Under the pieces are notes generated by a model. The model worked only from the letters and a program-made list of their open reading frames with translations, ran no database searches and was not told the DNA's origin. Shown here piece by piece: positions 54,240 through 64,000 of a DNA stretch of 64,000 nt. Position 1 is the stretch's first letter. The number at the start of each line of letters is the position of its first letter. The stretch lies in contig NC_044509.1 of assembly GCF_902362185.1 (NCBI RefSeq), positions 14,563,366-14,627,365 of the forward strand, in the 5' to 3' direction. This stretch comes from Chanos chanos (lineage: Eukaryota; Chordata; Actinopteri; Gonorynchiformes; Chanidae). The translations under genes were made by a program, and so were the position numbers.

Positions 54240-56817
54240 AATTTCATAATTAAATATCTTTAAATTTATTAAATATACCATTGATATTACTGTGTATTAT
54301 TGAAATTGCAGTAATTAAAATATTATAATAATAATGCAAATAATAATTGACTCTCATATCAGAAAGACAGAGAGTGATATTATTTCTATCATTACTATTA
54401 CAACATGTCAACATCAACACAGATAGTAACCATCATCATCACCATCATCATAATAAATTTTATTTTTGTGATGGGCAAACTTGACCTGACTACTCAGGAC
54501 GTGCATTTGTAGAGGATCTTTGCTCATAACGCATGTTCTACAATTTGAACTTGTGCTATGGCAATATCTAAAACACTGAAATCATTCCAGAGGTCCAAAT
54601 TGTCAATACCTTATCAGAATACACTGGAATGACAAACTGAAGCGGAACATTGTCAGAAGGCAATAACCAACCCGATGGTTGACTTGTTGGTGTTTCTCCT
54701 TGTTAATCAGCAAGAGCCTGCTACACTTCAAATGCAGTGCACCTATACAGAGTTCCTACCCCCAAACTATGTGGCTCAAGCTGGGCTCATCGAGGACTTT
54801 GGGTGCTCCACCAGTGGGACTGAACTGGAGGCTACGGAGGCTACACACGTCACCTTCAAAGCCATCCGTCCTCCCTGTACTCTGTAGCAGTAGAGACGCT
54901 AGCAGGTCGGTGAGATGTACCTGAGAATATGTGACTGAGAGAGTTAATACAGAGGTCATCAGGACTCAGTGGTGAGCTTTTGGTTGTAGGAGCAGAAGGA
55001 GAAAATGGTTGATTGGCTCCAGGAGAAACTTTGCAGACATGAAGAGGCTTGGTGATCAACTCATTATTGGATGGCGACAAATTCAGAAGTTGAAAAATAC
55101 TGTACGCCCATAAGGCTTTGTAATTCTGTCAACAGTTCGTTCTGGAACATGGCACAAATACATTATGAATAAATCTTGCGACTATTGACATAAACAGTAG
55201 TGTCCTCTTACTTTCATGTATAAAATCTACATTGTTACCATTGATGGAGGGTTCTCAAAGACATGCTAATCCACGCTAAAATACTCACATCTTAGTCACA
55301 GAACCTGTACCTGTACCTTAGTCACAGAACCTGTATTCTGAAATGATAAGACCTTGGCCAAGAACTCGTAACTCAGTAAGCACAAAATCTTATCTATTCC
55401 TTCACACATACTCTGTCTATATTCACAGTCTTCCACAAAATTAAAACAAATTATAAAAGCAACTGTTATTGTCTACTGAAAAAACACTAATTGTTATCAT
55501 TAATGGTGCTCTAGGAAAAATATAGCTCCTTCCTCTGTTCTTGTTATATATTTATTAATCCACACTAAAATACTTGCACCTCAGCCACAGAGCCTTTAAT
55601 TAGTAAACCGCTTTAGCGAGTACACAGTTTCAACTGTGCATTCACACATACTGTAGTCCTCCACACTTACTGACTGACTAGTAACTGCCAGCACCTAACA
55701 CCTTTTTTCAAGGGTGAGAGCATTTTTGTTTTCTCTGGTCCAATCTACAGTATTCTCTCAATTCTTAGGTAGTGTATTTTGTCGTATCTCTTGAAAAGTA
55801 ACGAGTAGTGCTTTTTTTGGGAGATTGTCTGGTCTCTGTTCACAGTCTGGCCGCACTCTGCCTCACTGGATTATTGAAAAAAGACAATAGCTGTAAAATT
55901 CATAGAGAGACATTTGTACATTTTTCTGAATTACTCTGAAAACACATTTTTAGGTTTAATTATTGTTTATATGACTATTACTGTGCTATTTCTGAGATTC
56001 CGAACTAAACATTATGACTCCCTAGATCTAAGACTAAACAAAAATGAAGAAGTGCGTTTGTTTACAGCAGAGACTATCAGCTCATAAACAGCCTCTCTGA
56101 GTCCAGATGAGAATTGCAGTATTGTAAAGTGGCATTGTGGTGGCTGAGTGTGAGATAATAAGTTTATGGGTGTTGTCTCGTCCTAAAGCTGTGAAATCTC
56201 TTCACCATCGCACATACTGTGTTCTTTAGCTCACAGAGTAGAGGACGCCGTTATCAGCCGAGTGTACCAGGCGCTGATAAAATCAGTCATGGTGGCATCA
56301 GTGCATTAGCAAGATCTGCTTTCCTGTTTCCTGCCTGCAAATGCACTTTACCCTCATTTATCATTAATATGTCTTGTCTGGGCAATGTTCTTCAAAATTA
56401 TTACTGACAACAAAATGTTGACATGTGATCAGAAAAATGTTAAGAAGAAAAAAACAAACAAACAAACAAACAAACAAAAAAAAAAATCAAAAACACGGCA
56501 GCTTATCGGGAAGAGCCTTTTTCATGGTTGGTGACACATTTGTCACTGGATAGCTTTAACAGCACATCTGTTAAATGATCTTGTCACATCTGTGCTTTAC
56601 CTCTAGACTTGCATCATGAATGGAGGATGAGCTGAGTGGAAGTAAACTTCCTTTGTTTCTATTTTCTATAATCAGCCATTTCAGTCAGTTTAAGAAACAT
56701 ATCCCTCGTACATAATCAAATCCTTCAGTATTCAGTTTATGTCAGTATTTTGATCATCATTCAAACTTGACGTAAACAAATGCACCAGATTCACACCTAT
56801 TGTGTTGACAAATGACC
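54240..56817. other. spacer between receptor A and the duplicated unit
   Basis: No gene supported. It contains a (CAT)n-like run near 54432-54452, a diverged tandem repeat at about 55225-55670, an (AAAC)n run at 56455-56477, and several short open frames without family motifs. Confidence 0.4.
55225..55670. repeat. diverged tandem repeat, about 270-bp unit
   Basis: Two stretches share ordered landmarks: TTGTTACCATTGATGG / TTGTTATCATTAATGG, then CTAATCCACGCTAAAATACT / TTAATCCACACTAAAATACT, then GTCACAGAACCT / GCCACAGAGCCT, then TTCACACATACT. The first copy also has an internal short duplication of CTTAGTCACAGAACCTG. Confidence 0.6.
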
Positions 56818-56818
56818 A

Positions 56819-57021
56819 GGGGGGTATTTCAGAAAGCGGTTTTCGTGAAAACTCAGAGTTAGTTAACTCGGAGAAAGTGGTAAACCTCCTAATAGAAGAG
56901 CCCTATGGCTTTGTTTTGCAAGGAGAATGAAGCCACAAGGCTCCTCTATTAGGAGGTTTACTACTTTGGGTTAACTAACTCTGAGTTTTCACTAAACCTG
57001 CTTTCTGAAATACACCCCAGA
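56819..57021. mobile_element. long foldback MITE
   Basis: About 200 bp folds back on itself. The left end GGGGGGTATTTCAGAAAGC matches the reverse of the right end GCTTTCTGAAATACACCCC. Inner arms also pair: AAACTCAGAGTTAGTTAAC with GTTAACTAACTCTGAGTTTT, and GTAAACCTCCTAATAGA with TCTATTAGGAGGTTTAC. There is no coding capacity. The superfamily was not determined with confidence. Confidence 0.8.
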
Positions 57022-57597
57022 TAAGGCAAAAAAAACCCTTTGACATTATGTAAAAGAAGTGCTTTGCTTGTTTAAGTAAACTATGCCAAACCGCAGAAGG
57101 GCAGGGTTTTCCTTTGAGCCAGCCTAGATAACTTCCTGCCCACCCAACTGAAAAACAGACAAAGTAGGCACAGTCTTCATGTACATCAAGTCATCAGTGA
57201 GGTACGTTACCAAGACCAGCAGTGTTCTCGTGAGCCACAGCCCTGTCATTATGATTTATCACAATCACACGATTTCCTGTCCTGGGGCCATATGTAGCTC
57301 ATAATAAAATGATGGAACCAGCAAGTCCAAGCATAGCATTCATCACCAACAGTACGACAATAAGTATAATAGCCATTAGTTTTTAACATAATGTAGGACA
57401 ACAGATGGAACAAAAGAATTTTAGACCATGACGAAGTATGAAAGATGCTCAGTACCATCATCACACAGAATGTTGTCATGGTGTGAACAGTTATGGAAAT
57501 AAATGAGAAATTTAGTTGGCACACTTCATTGACAGTAATCCTCAGAGTTTCAATCAGCAGAGTCCCTGTGGTTTGGTCAAGCCTATGATATACAAAT

Positions 57598-57630
57598 AAA
57601 TAAACAAACAAACAAACAAACAAACAAACA
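57598..57630. repeat. (AAAC)n run near the duplication breakpoint
   Basis: A tetranucleotide AAAC run ends just before the first sequence homologous to ift46 intron 3 (about 57640). It could mark or have promoted the duplication join. Confidence 0.85.
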
Positions 57631-58159
57631 ATCTTGACAAATACCCTCTCCTCTTATAACAAAAGTCATTTCCTCGGTTGCTGTTCTACACAGCACATCT
57701 GATAAGGCAACATTCTTCACACCAGAAAAAAAAAGTCTCCGAAAGGCCATGGTGACATAAGTGTGAAGGAGGAAGAGGATGAGGAAACTGGATGCATCTG
57801 CTGAGAAACATGTTCTAATCTAGATCTGACTCCTCCACAAAATTGTTCAAACACAAGCGAGCGGTGTACTAGAGATAAGATGCTATCCAAAAAAAACAAG
57901 CAAGGGTCAGTGCACAGAATTAATCTGCCATAACTAGGAGCAGGCAAACGCAAGGGCAATAAACAGGCACTGGTCAAAACACAGGAACCTGTAAATCGTG
58001 CAATATAATACAGGGTTCAGACCACATGATAACAAGAAACTTCACAATGTGACAAATGAACCCCACAGGTATTTATACATGGTGAAGTAGTCAAATACTG
58101 ACAGGAAACAGGTGTCAATATTATTGTGTGGCGAGTCCAAAAGACCGGTGAATAATAAA

Positions 58160-59155
58160 CTAGTGATTGATAGACTAGTGATTAATAGAGTGGTGATTAA
58201 TAGAGTGGTGATTAATAGAGTGGTGGTTAATAGGGTGGTGGTTAATAGACCGGCGATTAATAGACCAGTGGTTAATAGATTGGTGATTAATAGAGTGGTG
58301 GTTAATAGAGTGGTGGTTAATAGATCAGTGATTAATAGAGTGGTGGTTAATAGAGTGGTAGTTAATAGAGTGGTGATTAATAGAGTGGTGGTTAATAGAG
58401 TGGTGGTTAATAGAGTGGTGATTAATAGAGTGGTGGTTAATAGGGTGGTGGTTAATAGAGTGGTGATTAATAGAGTGGTGATTAATAGGGAGGTGATTAA
58501 TAGAGTGGTAGTTAATAGAGTGGTGATTAATAGGGTGGTGGTTAATAGGGTGGTGGTTAATAGAGTGGTGATTAATAGAGTGGTGGTTAATAGAGTGGTG
58601 ATTGATAGAGTGGTGATTAATAGAGTGGTGGTTAATAGAGTGGTGATTAATAGAGTGGTGATTAATAGGGTGGTGATTAATAGAGTGGTGGTTAATAGGG
58701 TGGTGATTAATAGAGTGGTGGTTAATAGAGCGGTGGTTAATAGACCAGTCATTAATAGAGTGGTGATTAATAGAGTGGTGATTAATAGAGTGGTAGTTAA
58801 TAGAGTGGTGATTAATAGGGTGGTGATTAATAGAGTGGTGGTTAATAGAGTGGTGATTAATAGGGTGGTGATTAATAGAGTGGTGGTTAATAGAGTGGTA
58901 ATTAATAGAGTGGTGATTAATAGAGTGGTGATTAATAGAGTGGTGGTTAATAGAGTGGTGGTTAATAGAGTGGTAGTTAATAGAGTGGTGATTAATAGAG
59001 TGGTGATTAATAGAGTGGTGGTTAATAGAGTGGTGATTAATAGACCAGTGGTTAATAGAGTGGTGATTAATAGAGTGGTGGTTAATAGAGTGGTGGTTAA
59101 TAGAGTGGTGATTAATAGAGTGGTGGTTAATAGAGTGGTGGTTAATAGAGTGGTG
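58160..59155. repeat. 15-bp minisatellite, about 66 copies
   Basis: The unit is GTGRTTAATAGAGTG. Two main variants (GTGATTA and GTGGTTA) are interspersed, with occasional TAGGG, TAGACCAGT and GTAGTTA forms. The period is exactly 15 from about 58200 to 59155 with no insertion or deletion visible. Because 15 is divisible by 3 and the unit lacks stops in several frames, it gives long but meaningless open frames on both strands. It lies inside the region matching ift46 intron 4 of the pseudogene and is absent from the parent intron. Confidence 0.98.
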
Positions 59156-59231
59156 AGGTCGTTTGTTGACGGGTAAAACTGACACTGGCAGGACACAGAG
59201 ATGTAGACGGAGACAAGAACGATGATGACGA

Positions 59232-59234
<3 letters not shown>

Positions 59235-59271
<37 letters not shown>
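59235..59271. repeat. (CA)n microsatellite
   Basis: A perfect CA run about 80 bp after the minisatellite, also within the pseudogene's expanded intron. Confidence 0.95.
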
Positions 59272-59272
<1 letters not shown>

Positions 59273-60486
59273 TCAAGGATTATGTACTGATTCAACAAGA
59301 GCAGCTAACATTTAAAAACTGCTGATGATCGAAGCAAGAGGACCTAGGAAGTCACAAGCAGGAATAAATTTGTCTTTAATGTAAATCTTGGACCACACAC
59401 GAGCGTTAGCGACAGTGCACAGTCATTAGAGTGCAAGAGACAGCGATGAAGCTGGACTCTCTCTGGTGATCAGTTTTACAGTCTTTGAGGAGAGCTAGAC
59501 ACTCCTTAGCACAGGTTGACAAGGTTTGACATGTCAGTGATTTTATGTAAACAGTGGTAACTTAGATGCGCACATTATACTGTGACACATTGCACATTTA
59601 GCAGTGTGGTTTGAGGTCGATATAAGAATCAAACTCATATTGTATTCTTGTGTCAATTCACAGAGCATACGACCCTTACAATTATGAACACCCTGTCTCA
59701 GCAGAGATCAAAGAGCTATTTCAGTGCATTACACAGTAAGTTGTATTTTCCTCAGCAAACCACAATGCAGGCCCACCACCAACACTTCCTTCTATGCTCA
59801 CAGAACATTCTTTCGTATGGCGGAAAAAAAAACTCACCCTTGTAGAAGAAAACCGGATATCTAGTTAGGACCTCATTTCCTGCCTTATATATCATTTTCC
59901 CTCTACTTTCACTGGTCATATGCAAGCTTTGCCTTCAAACTGCACCCCCCAGACTGTTGCCCTGGACCATAAATTAATTCCATCCCAGCATGAATGTCCC
60001 AATTTATTTTTTAATGTGGCATTTCAAAATTCCTTTTTCGAAATTTCAGCTACATTGCCATTCAGAAAGTTGTTTCTTATCATCAGGTTCCTCAGCCAGA
60101 TGGGAAACTGGATAATCTGGGCTTGCTAGTTTTGGATGAGCCCTCCACCAAACAGTCAGACCCCACTGTATTATCCTTGTGGCTTTCGGAAAACAGTAAA
60201 CAGCATAATGTAAGTCAGAATATGCACACACACACACACACGCGCATCCAGACCCGTAACATGCTAGCTCAGATACAAAGTGTGGAGAATCCAGAGAAAG
60301 ATCCCAAAGTTACTGAAAACTGGATCGAGAGCATCAGTGAGCTGCATCACTCAAAGCCTCCTGCCACGGTCCATTACACCAGACGAGTGTCCAACTGCTC
60401 TGCCTCATCCACCTCTCAGAGTCTGCCTCTTAGACTCAGAGGAATACACACGATGGTATTAGTCGTGTGTGTGTGTGTGTGTGTGC

Positions 60487-60586
60487 TGATTTAAGTCTTC
60501 ATTATCACAGTTTATTGAGCTAATCAAGGGTTTGATGATTGATTTGATCAGTGGAATCAGGTGTGTCAGTCCTGAGTTAAAACAAA
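60487..60586. mobile_element. fragment of hAT-type MITE in pseudogene intron 8
   Basis: The sequence CATTATCACAG...GAGCTAATCAAGGGTTTGATGATTG...GTGGAATCAGGTGTGTCAG...CTGAGTTAA parallels the interior of the complete MITE at 60831-61035. Both termini are missing. It replaces the normal acceptor side of intron 8 in the pseudogene. Confidence 0.7.
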
Positions 60587-60830
60587 GACTCATGCCAGAC
60601 GTTGATACTTTGATGCAGGACTGGCCACCAGAGTTTGAAGAGCTTCGGGGCAAGGTCAGTCAGAAAGATCTGAGCTATGAATAACTCCAGACTTAGAGTT
60701 AATTACCGTGCAGTTTTAGCAGATGGCCGAAAGTCTAATAATCCATCCATCCCGCAAGCAGACATTGTGGAGTCAGAGACGCTGACTCTGGACTAGCCGT
60801 ACATTGAGGACAGTCACTCTACCCTTTGGA

Positions 60831-61035
60831 CAGTGGTTCTCAACTCCAGTCCTGAGGGCCCCCTTGTCCCGCACGTCTTCGTTTTCACTCGTCATTATCA
60901 CAGGTAATTGAGGTAATCAAGGGCTTGATGATTAACTGATTGGTGGAATCAGGTATGTCAGCGCTGAGCTAATGAAGACTGAAAACAAAGACATGCAGGA
61001 CAGTGGGCCCCCAGGACTGGAGTTGAGAATCACTG
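60831..61035. mobile_element. hAT-type MITE, complete
   Basis: About 205 bp. Terminal inverted repeats are CAGTGGTTCTCAACTCCAGT at the left and its near complement ACTGGAGTTGAGAATCACTG at the right, typical of widespread fish hAT MITEs. Flanking 8-mers CCTTTGGA and CCTTAGTG match at 5 of 8, a possible worn target duplication. It is absent from the corresponding place downstream of intact ift46, so it inserted after the segmental duplication. Confidence 0.85.
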
Positions 61036-61836
61036 CCTTAGTGGTTTACCCCCCACTCCCCCACCATGAGACAAGATGTCATCGGTTTTGTCTGTCTGAG
61101 CATCCTGTTTTTCTCTTTTCAACTCATACAGGCCATAAGCAAACAGCTGTCTGAGTCATAAATACTTTCATGTTGTTTTTCATCGCTGGTTACAGTGGTG
61201 ACCACGCCTGTTGTCTGTTACATTTCATTGTTAATGTAGAGTAGTGAAATTTGAGGTTACGGTCTTGTCCTTTTTTCATTTCACATTTCTGAGAATAAAA
61301 AGAAACTTTTATGACTCTAAAGCCAGTTGTAAAACACAACACCATTTATATGGACGTTTAAACTGATAACATAAAGCTTTGTCTGACAAGTTTGCTTTTT
61401 GCTTCATAACTGTAAAATTTGCACCCAAGATAGACGAATTAATTTACTTCTTGTGATATTTTCATGCATAAACCATTTGTGTTGAATCAGTGCAATAATG
61501 TTTAATTATGTATTTAGAGGTGTAGAGATGCAGACAGCAGTCTAAGAATCCTGCTCTAAAACTATACATCATTTCCAAAAGTAACTTTTTGACATTTCAG
61601 AAGTCTCCACCCACTTCCTGACCTTTGCATCAGGCAGGTTCTTGCTGTAGTCTTCAGTTTGCTTCTTACATTGTCAAAGCTAACAAGCACAGACTGACAG
61701 GTTCTTACCTGAAAGATATATTTTTTGCAGGAATGCAATGAATGGGCACACAGTTTGTATGGATTTAGGAGACTGTAGATTGTGAATGTGTTTTTACCAG
61801 TTCTGAGGGCCTAGTGTGGCTTAGCAGAACATAGAA
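61036..61836. other. duplicated ift46 3' flank and receptor B upstream region
   Basis: This is homologous with gaps to the ift46 3' UTR and receptor A upstream sequence (about 50420-51175): for example GTCTGTCTGAGCATCCTGTTTTTC against CTGTCCGAGCATCCTTTTCTTC. It should contain the promoter of receptor B. No TATA box was identified. Confidence 0.6.
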
Positions 61837-64000
61837 ATGTGTAAAAGGCGTAATCAAGTTGTGCTCCTTCTTCCACTGCTTTTCCTCTGCACAAAACCGG
61901 GTAAGAAAGCAAAATGCACACTTTTTTTTTTTTAGATGAAACACATTATACAGTCTTATAGAGCTGAGAACATGCGTATGTGTGAATTTTAATATTTTCA
62001 GTCTTGTTTTTATAATTTATTAGATCTCTGATGTAACATTTATATATATATAATTATATGCACTTTGATAAAGCTGTGTAAAATGAGCCTGAACTGAAAA
62101 AATAAAACAGAAAATGAGCTGTGTTTTATGATTTGGGTGGAGGATATTTATTACACTTCCAATCATTCTCGGTAATCTATATTCTCACCGTTCACATATA
62201 CACTGTACTAAAAACAGGTGTGTGGGAATTTTTAAAAATAAAGTCATAATTTTAGGAGGTCTCCTAACGGCTTACCCAGTATTAATGTGAAATATGAAGT
62301 GTGAAATTTATGACATAACCTTTGTCATTTATTTTATGCAATCTTTTTTATATTCATATCTAACAAAGTTCAGAATAACTTTTTAGGTGGGTACTGTTTT
62401 ACTACTGTTCTTGGTAAGAAATGAGCCTTACAATGAAAACATTTTTTAAATTACTCATGATGCCAAATGTCACATGCCTGCTTCTCAGTTAGAGACTGAT
62501 GAACAACGGCAGAACTCTAATGTACATCATGGTACTGTTAGATTTAAGACTAAAAAACTGATTACTAAAATCATAAGAAATCTCATAATAGTAGCAAATT
62601 TAAAAAAACTGTAGTGGTGAAAATAAGCAATGTAGTAGTTTATTACTAATTAAACCAATAAATCTTAGTAGTCATTAACGTGAGTATAGGCTAATGAAAT
62701 TTTATTTTTACAGCCCAAGAACTACACAGGAAAAGTGTGGAAGGAGTGTTGCACAGTCGGGTGGAGCTGCCAGGGATCAGCCTTGATAAGCATCATATTC
62801 AACAAGTGAAGAAAGTGGAGTGGATTAAATATTCAAATGAAAATTCGGCAAAAACATGCCTTGAATTCATCACACCTAATGAAACAAAATGTTTCCCACC
62901 GTGTTGTGGAAAGGCAATATTCAACCTGGATAATAACACCCTCATTTTGGAGAATCTTACAACAGAGTTTGAAGGTTTATATGAAGAGAAAATTACTTTT
63001 ACAAATAAGTCAATCAACAGGTCCAGCATTACTCTAAGCATTGTATGTAAGTATAATCATTCAATACAGGCAGACAATTTCCATTTCATATCCTAGGTAA
63101 AAACATCAATGACAATAATTTAATTTTTTCAATTTATTTTTCAAAAATGTTTTACAGCTCCATGCATTCATATTCTGTTTCATTAAGATAAACAATATTT
63201 AAATAAATTGGTTGATTCCAAAAAACACACACACATACACACGACATGATGTTTATTAATAATGATTAAAAAAAATTAATTAAAATGATTTCTTTCTGTA
63301 GCTCTTCCAGTTGCATCAAATATACAAATCAGCTACTCCCACAGTGTGCTGACTCTGGACTGTGAGGCCAGTGGGTTTAATCTGCACTTTGAATGGCTGA
63401 GAAATGGCATCTCAATGTCAGGACATGACAGACTGTCTTTCAGAAAGAGAAACCAGACTTTTACATTGCACAATCTAACAGAGGCAGACTGTGTCAATTA
63501 CACGTGTTCAGTATCAAATCAACACGGGACGTCACAGGCACATAGATATATAGATGGTAAGAGATTTGGTCTTGAGGGTTTTATTAAAGCATCACAGCTG
63601 AAACAATTTGACTAGATACACTTTTATTAAATCACCGAATCTCTTCATATCATGTTAGTACTGCTTGACGTAACTATCTGAATCTTGTCATTTCAATCCT
63701 GACACATTTCTGGCAGAAATTAATTTGAGCTGCTTTATTTATCAGAATGATATCTATGAAAATGTACTTATTTGTTAAAAAACTTAAGATGCCACACTGA
63801 TGTATGATTTTAGTGATATAATGGAAGTTGAAGGGTTTGACAGTTGTTTTGACTTTTGATTGACTTTGACTGAATTTTGTTGAAGCGCCAGTTTGGAGTT
63901 CAGTTACATAACAGTCTAACAGAATCTGTCATCTGTGGCCTTGTCAGGTAATGTCAGCGCTGCATGTGTCTCCAGCAATACTTCTTCAGAAAACCCCCTT
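61837..64000 (+). CDS. CD2/SLAM-like immunoglobulin receptor, copy B (runs off edge)
   Basis: Tandem paralogue of copy A with the same exon structure: 61837-61900 (signal peptide MCKRRNQVVLLLPLLFLC), 62714-63046 (domain 1), 63302-63556 (domain 2), and the transmembrane exon from 63948 cut by the window edge. Exon lengths match copy A exactly (64, 333, 255) and phases are identical, so the visible part is intact. Domain 1 differs from copy A at about ten residues, while domain 2 differs at four (IRVNYSHS to IQISYSHS and MCSVSN to TCSVSN). The domain 1 cysteine cluster TCLEF...KCFPPCC is kept. Function is inferred only from architecture: a leukocyte adhesion or signalling receptor. The missing 3' end prevents judgement on the cytoplasmic tail. 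Confidence 0.77.

Larger units (their letters stand above)
57640..60797 (+). pseudogene. ift46: ift46 duplicated pseudogene, 5' truncated
   Basis: Copy of the 3' part of ift46 from the end of intron 3 onward. Recognisable pieces are: exon 4 remnant (57724-57795, with the acidic run disrupted), exon 5 (from 59664), a poor exon 6 (about 59935-59990), exon 7 (60087-60210, only about two differences from the parent), exon 8 (about 60278-60391), exon 9 (about 60588-60655), and the last exon (about 60711-60797). Exons 1-3 are absent. Exons 10-11 and flanking introns are deleted, joining sequence like parent 49095 to sequence like parent 50275. Exon 6 has lost its frame, the GC donor of intron 8 is changed, and intron 8 now contains a MITE fragment. 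It cannot encode IFT46. Its position next to receptor B mirrors ift46 next to receptor A. Confidence 0.88.

Noticed and set aside
54675-55080. Overlapping short open frames on both strands downstream of receptor A
   Set aside because: No splice context agreeing with the receptor and no recognisable domain; one frame contains TYTEFL but this is not enough for a call.
57249-57623. Minus-strand 124-codon open frame rich in hydrophobic residues
   Set aside because: Its start is a translated AAAC microsatellite and the remainder shows no family motif I can name; chance open frame is the simpler reading.
58160-59155. CRISPR-like array
   Set aside because: Repeats are contiguous 15-mers without unique spacers, in a vertebrate genome; it is a minisatellite.
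58042-59298. Long open frames (about 300-420 codons) on both strands with Thr/Leu, His/Asn or Val/Asn/Arg repeats
   Set aside because: They are translations of the 15-bp minisatellite; no start context, splice sites or protein family support them.

Overview
The window is vertebrate nuclear DNA, almost certainly from a ray-finned fish. Genes are split by many short GT-AG introns, microsatellites are abundant, and foldback DNA transposons of fish type sit in introns and spacers. I reconstructed the genes by following exon phase; where a gene is described as in frame, the exon lengths sum to a whole number of codons. The gene set (crtam, hspa8, zpr1, an H2A/H2B pair, hyou1, vps11, ift46) corresponds to genes that in human lie on 11q23-q24, so this is a conserved syntenic block, locally rearranged. 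I cannot name the species.

Layout: crtam (minus, 711-6184, 11 coding exons) is a T/NK-cell immunoglobulin receptor. hspa8 (plus, 8941-11889) is an Hsc70 chaperone. zpr1 (plus, 13112-18271) is a C4 zinc-finger protein. A divergent intronless H2A/H2B pair (19220-20305) shares one promoter. A ZPLD1-like zona-pellucida-domain membrane protein (plus, 23603-27501) ends tail to tail with hyou1 (minus, 29507-36769), an ER Hsp110-family chaperone. vps11 (plus, 38776-45713) encodes a HOPS/CORVET core subunit and ift46 (plus, 46443-50360) an intraflagellar transport IFT-B subunit.

From about 47330 to the right edge the window is built from a tandem segmental duplication of roughly 10-11.6 kb. The first unit holds the 3' part of intact ift46 plus a CD2/SLAM-like immunoglobulin receptor gene (copy A, 51176-53704). 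The second unit holds a decayed ift46 fragment (about 57640-60797), which carries a 1-kb, 15-bp-period minisatellite in an intron and a hAT-type MITE just past its old stop. A second receptor gene follows (copy B, 61837 to beyond the edge).

The most notable points are: a U12-type AT-AC intron in vps11 with a perfect branch-site match; ERSE-II-type elements upstream of hyou1; a GC-AG intron in ift46 whose donor is lost in the duplicate; the tandem receptor pair, whose membrane-distal domain changes faster than its membrane-proximal domain; and an H2A gene that has both a mispaired histone stem-loop and a poly(A) signal but lacks the H2AX SQ tail. Most genes here are unrelated housekeeping or immune genes. 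The functional links are two Hsp70-superfamily chaperones (cytosolic hspa8, ER hyou1), two immune receptors (crtam and the duplicated family), and two trafficking proteins (vps11, ift46). I found no prokaryotic features, no CRISPR array, no tRNA or rRNA gene, and no retroviral or LTR element that I could support.
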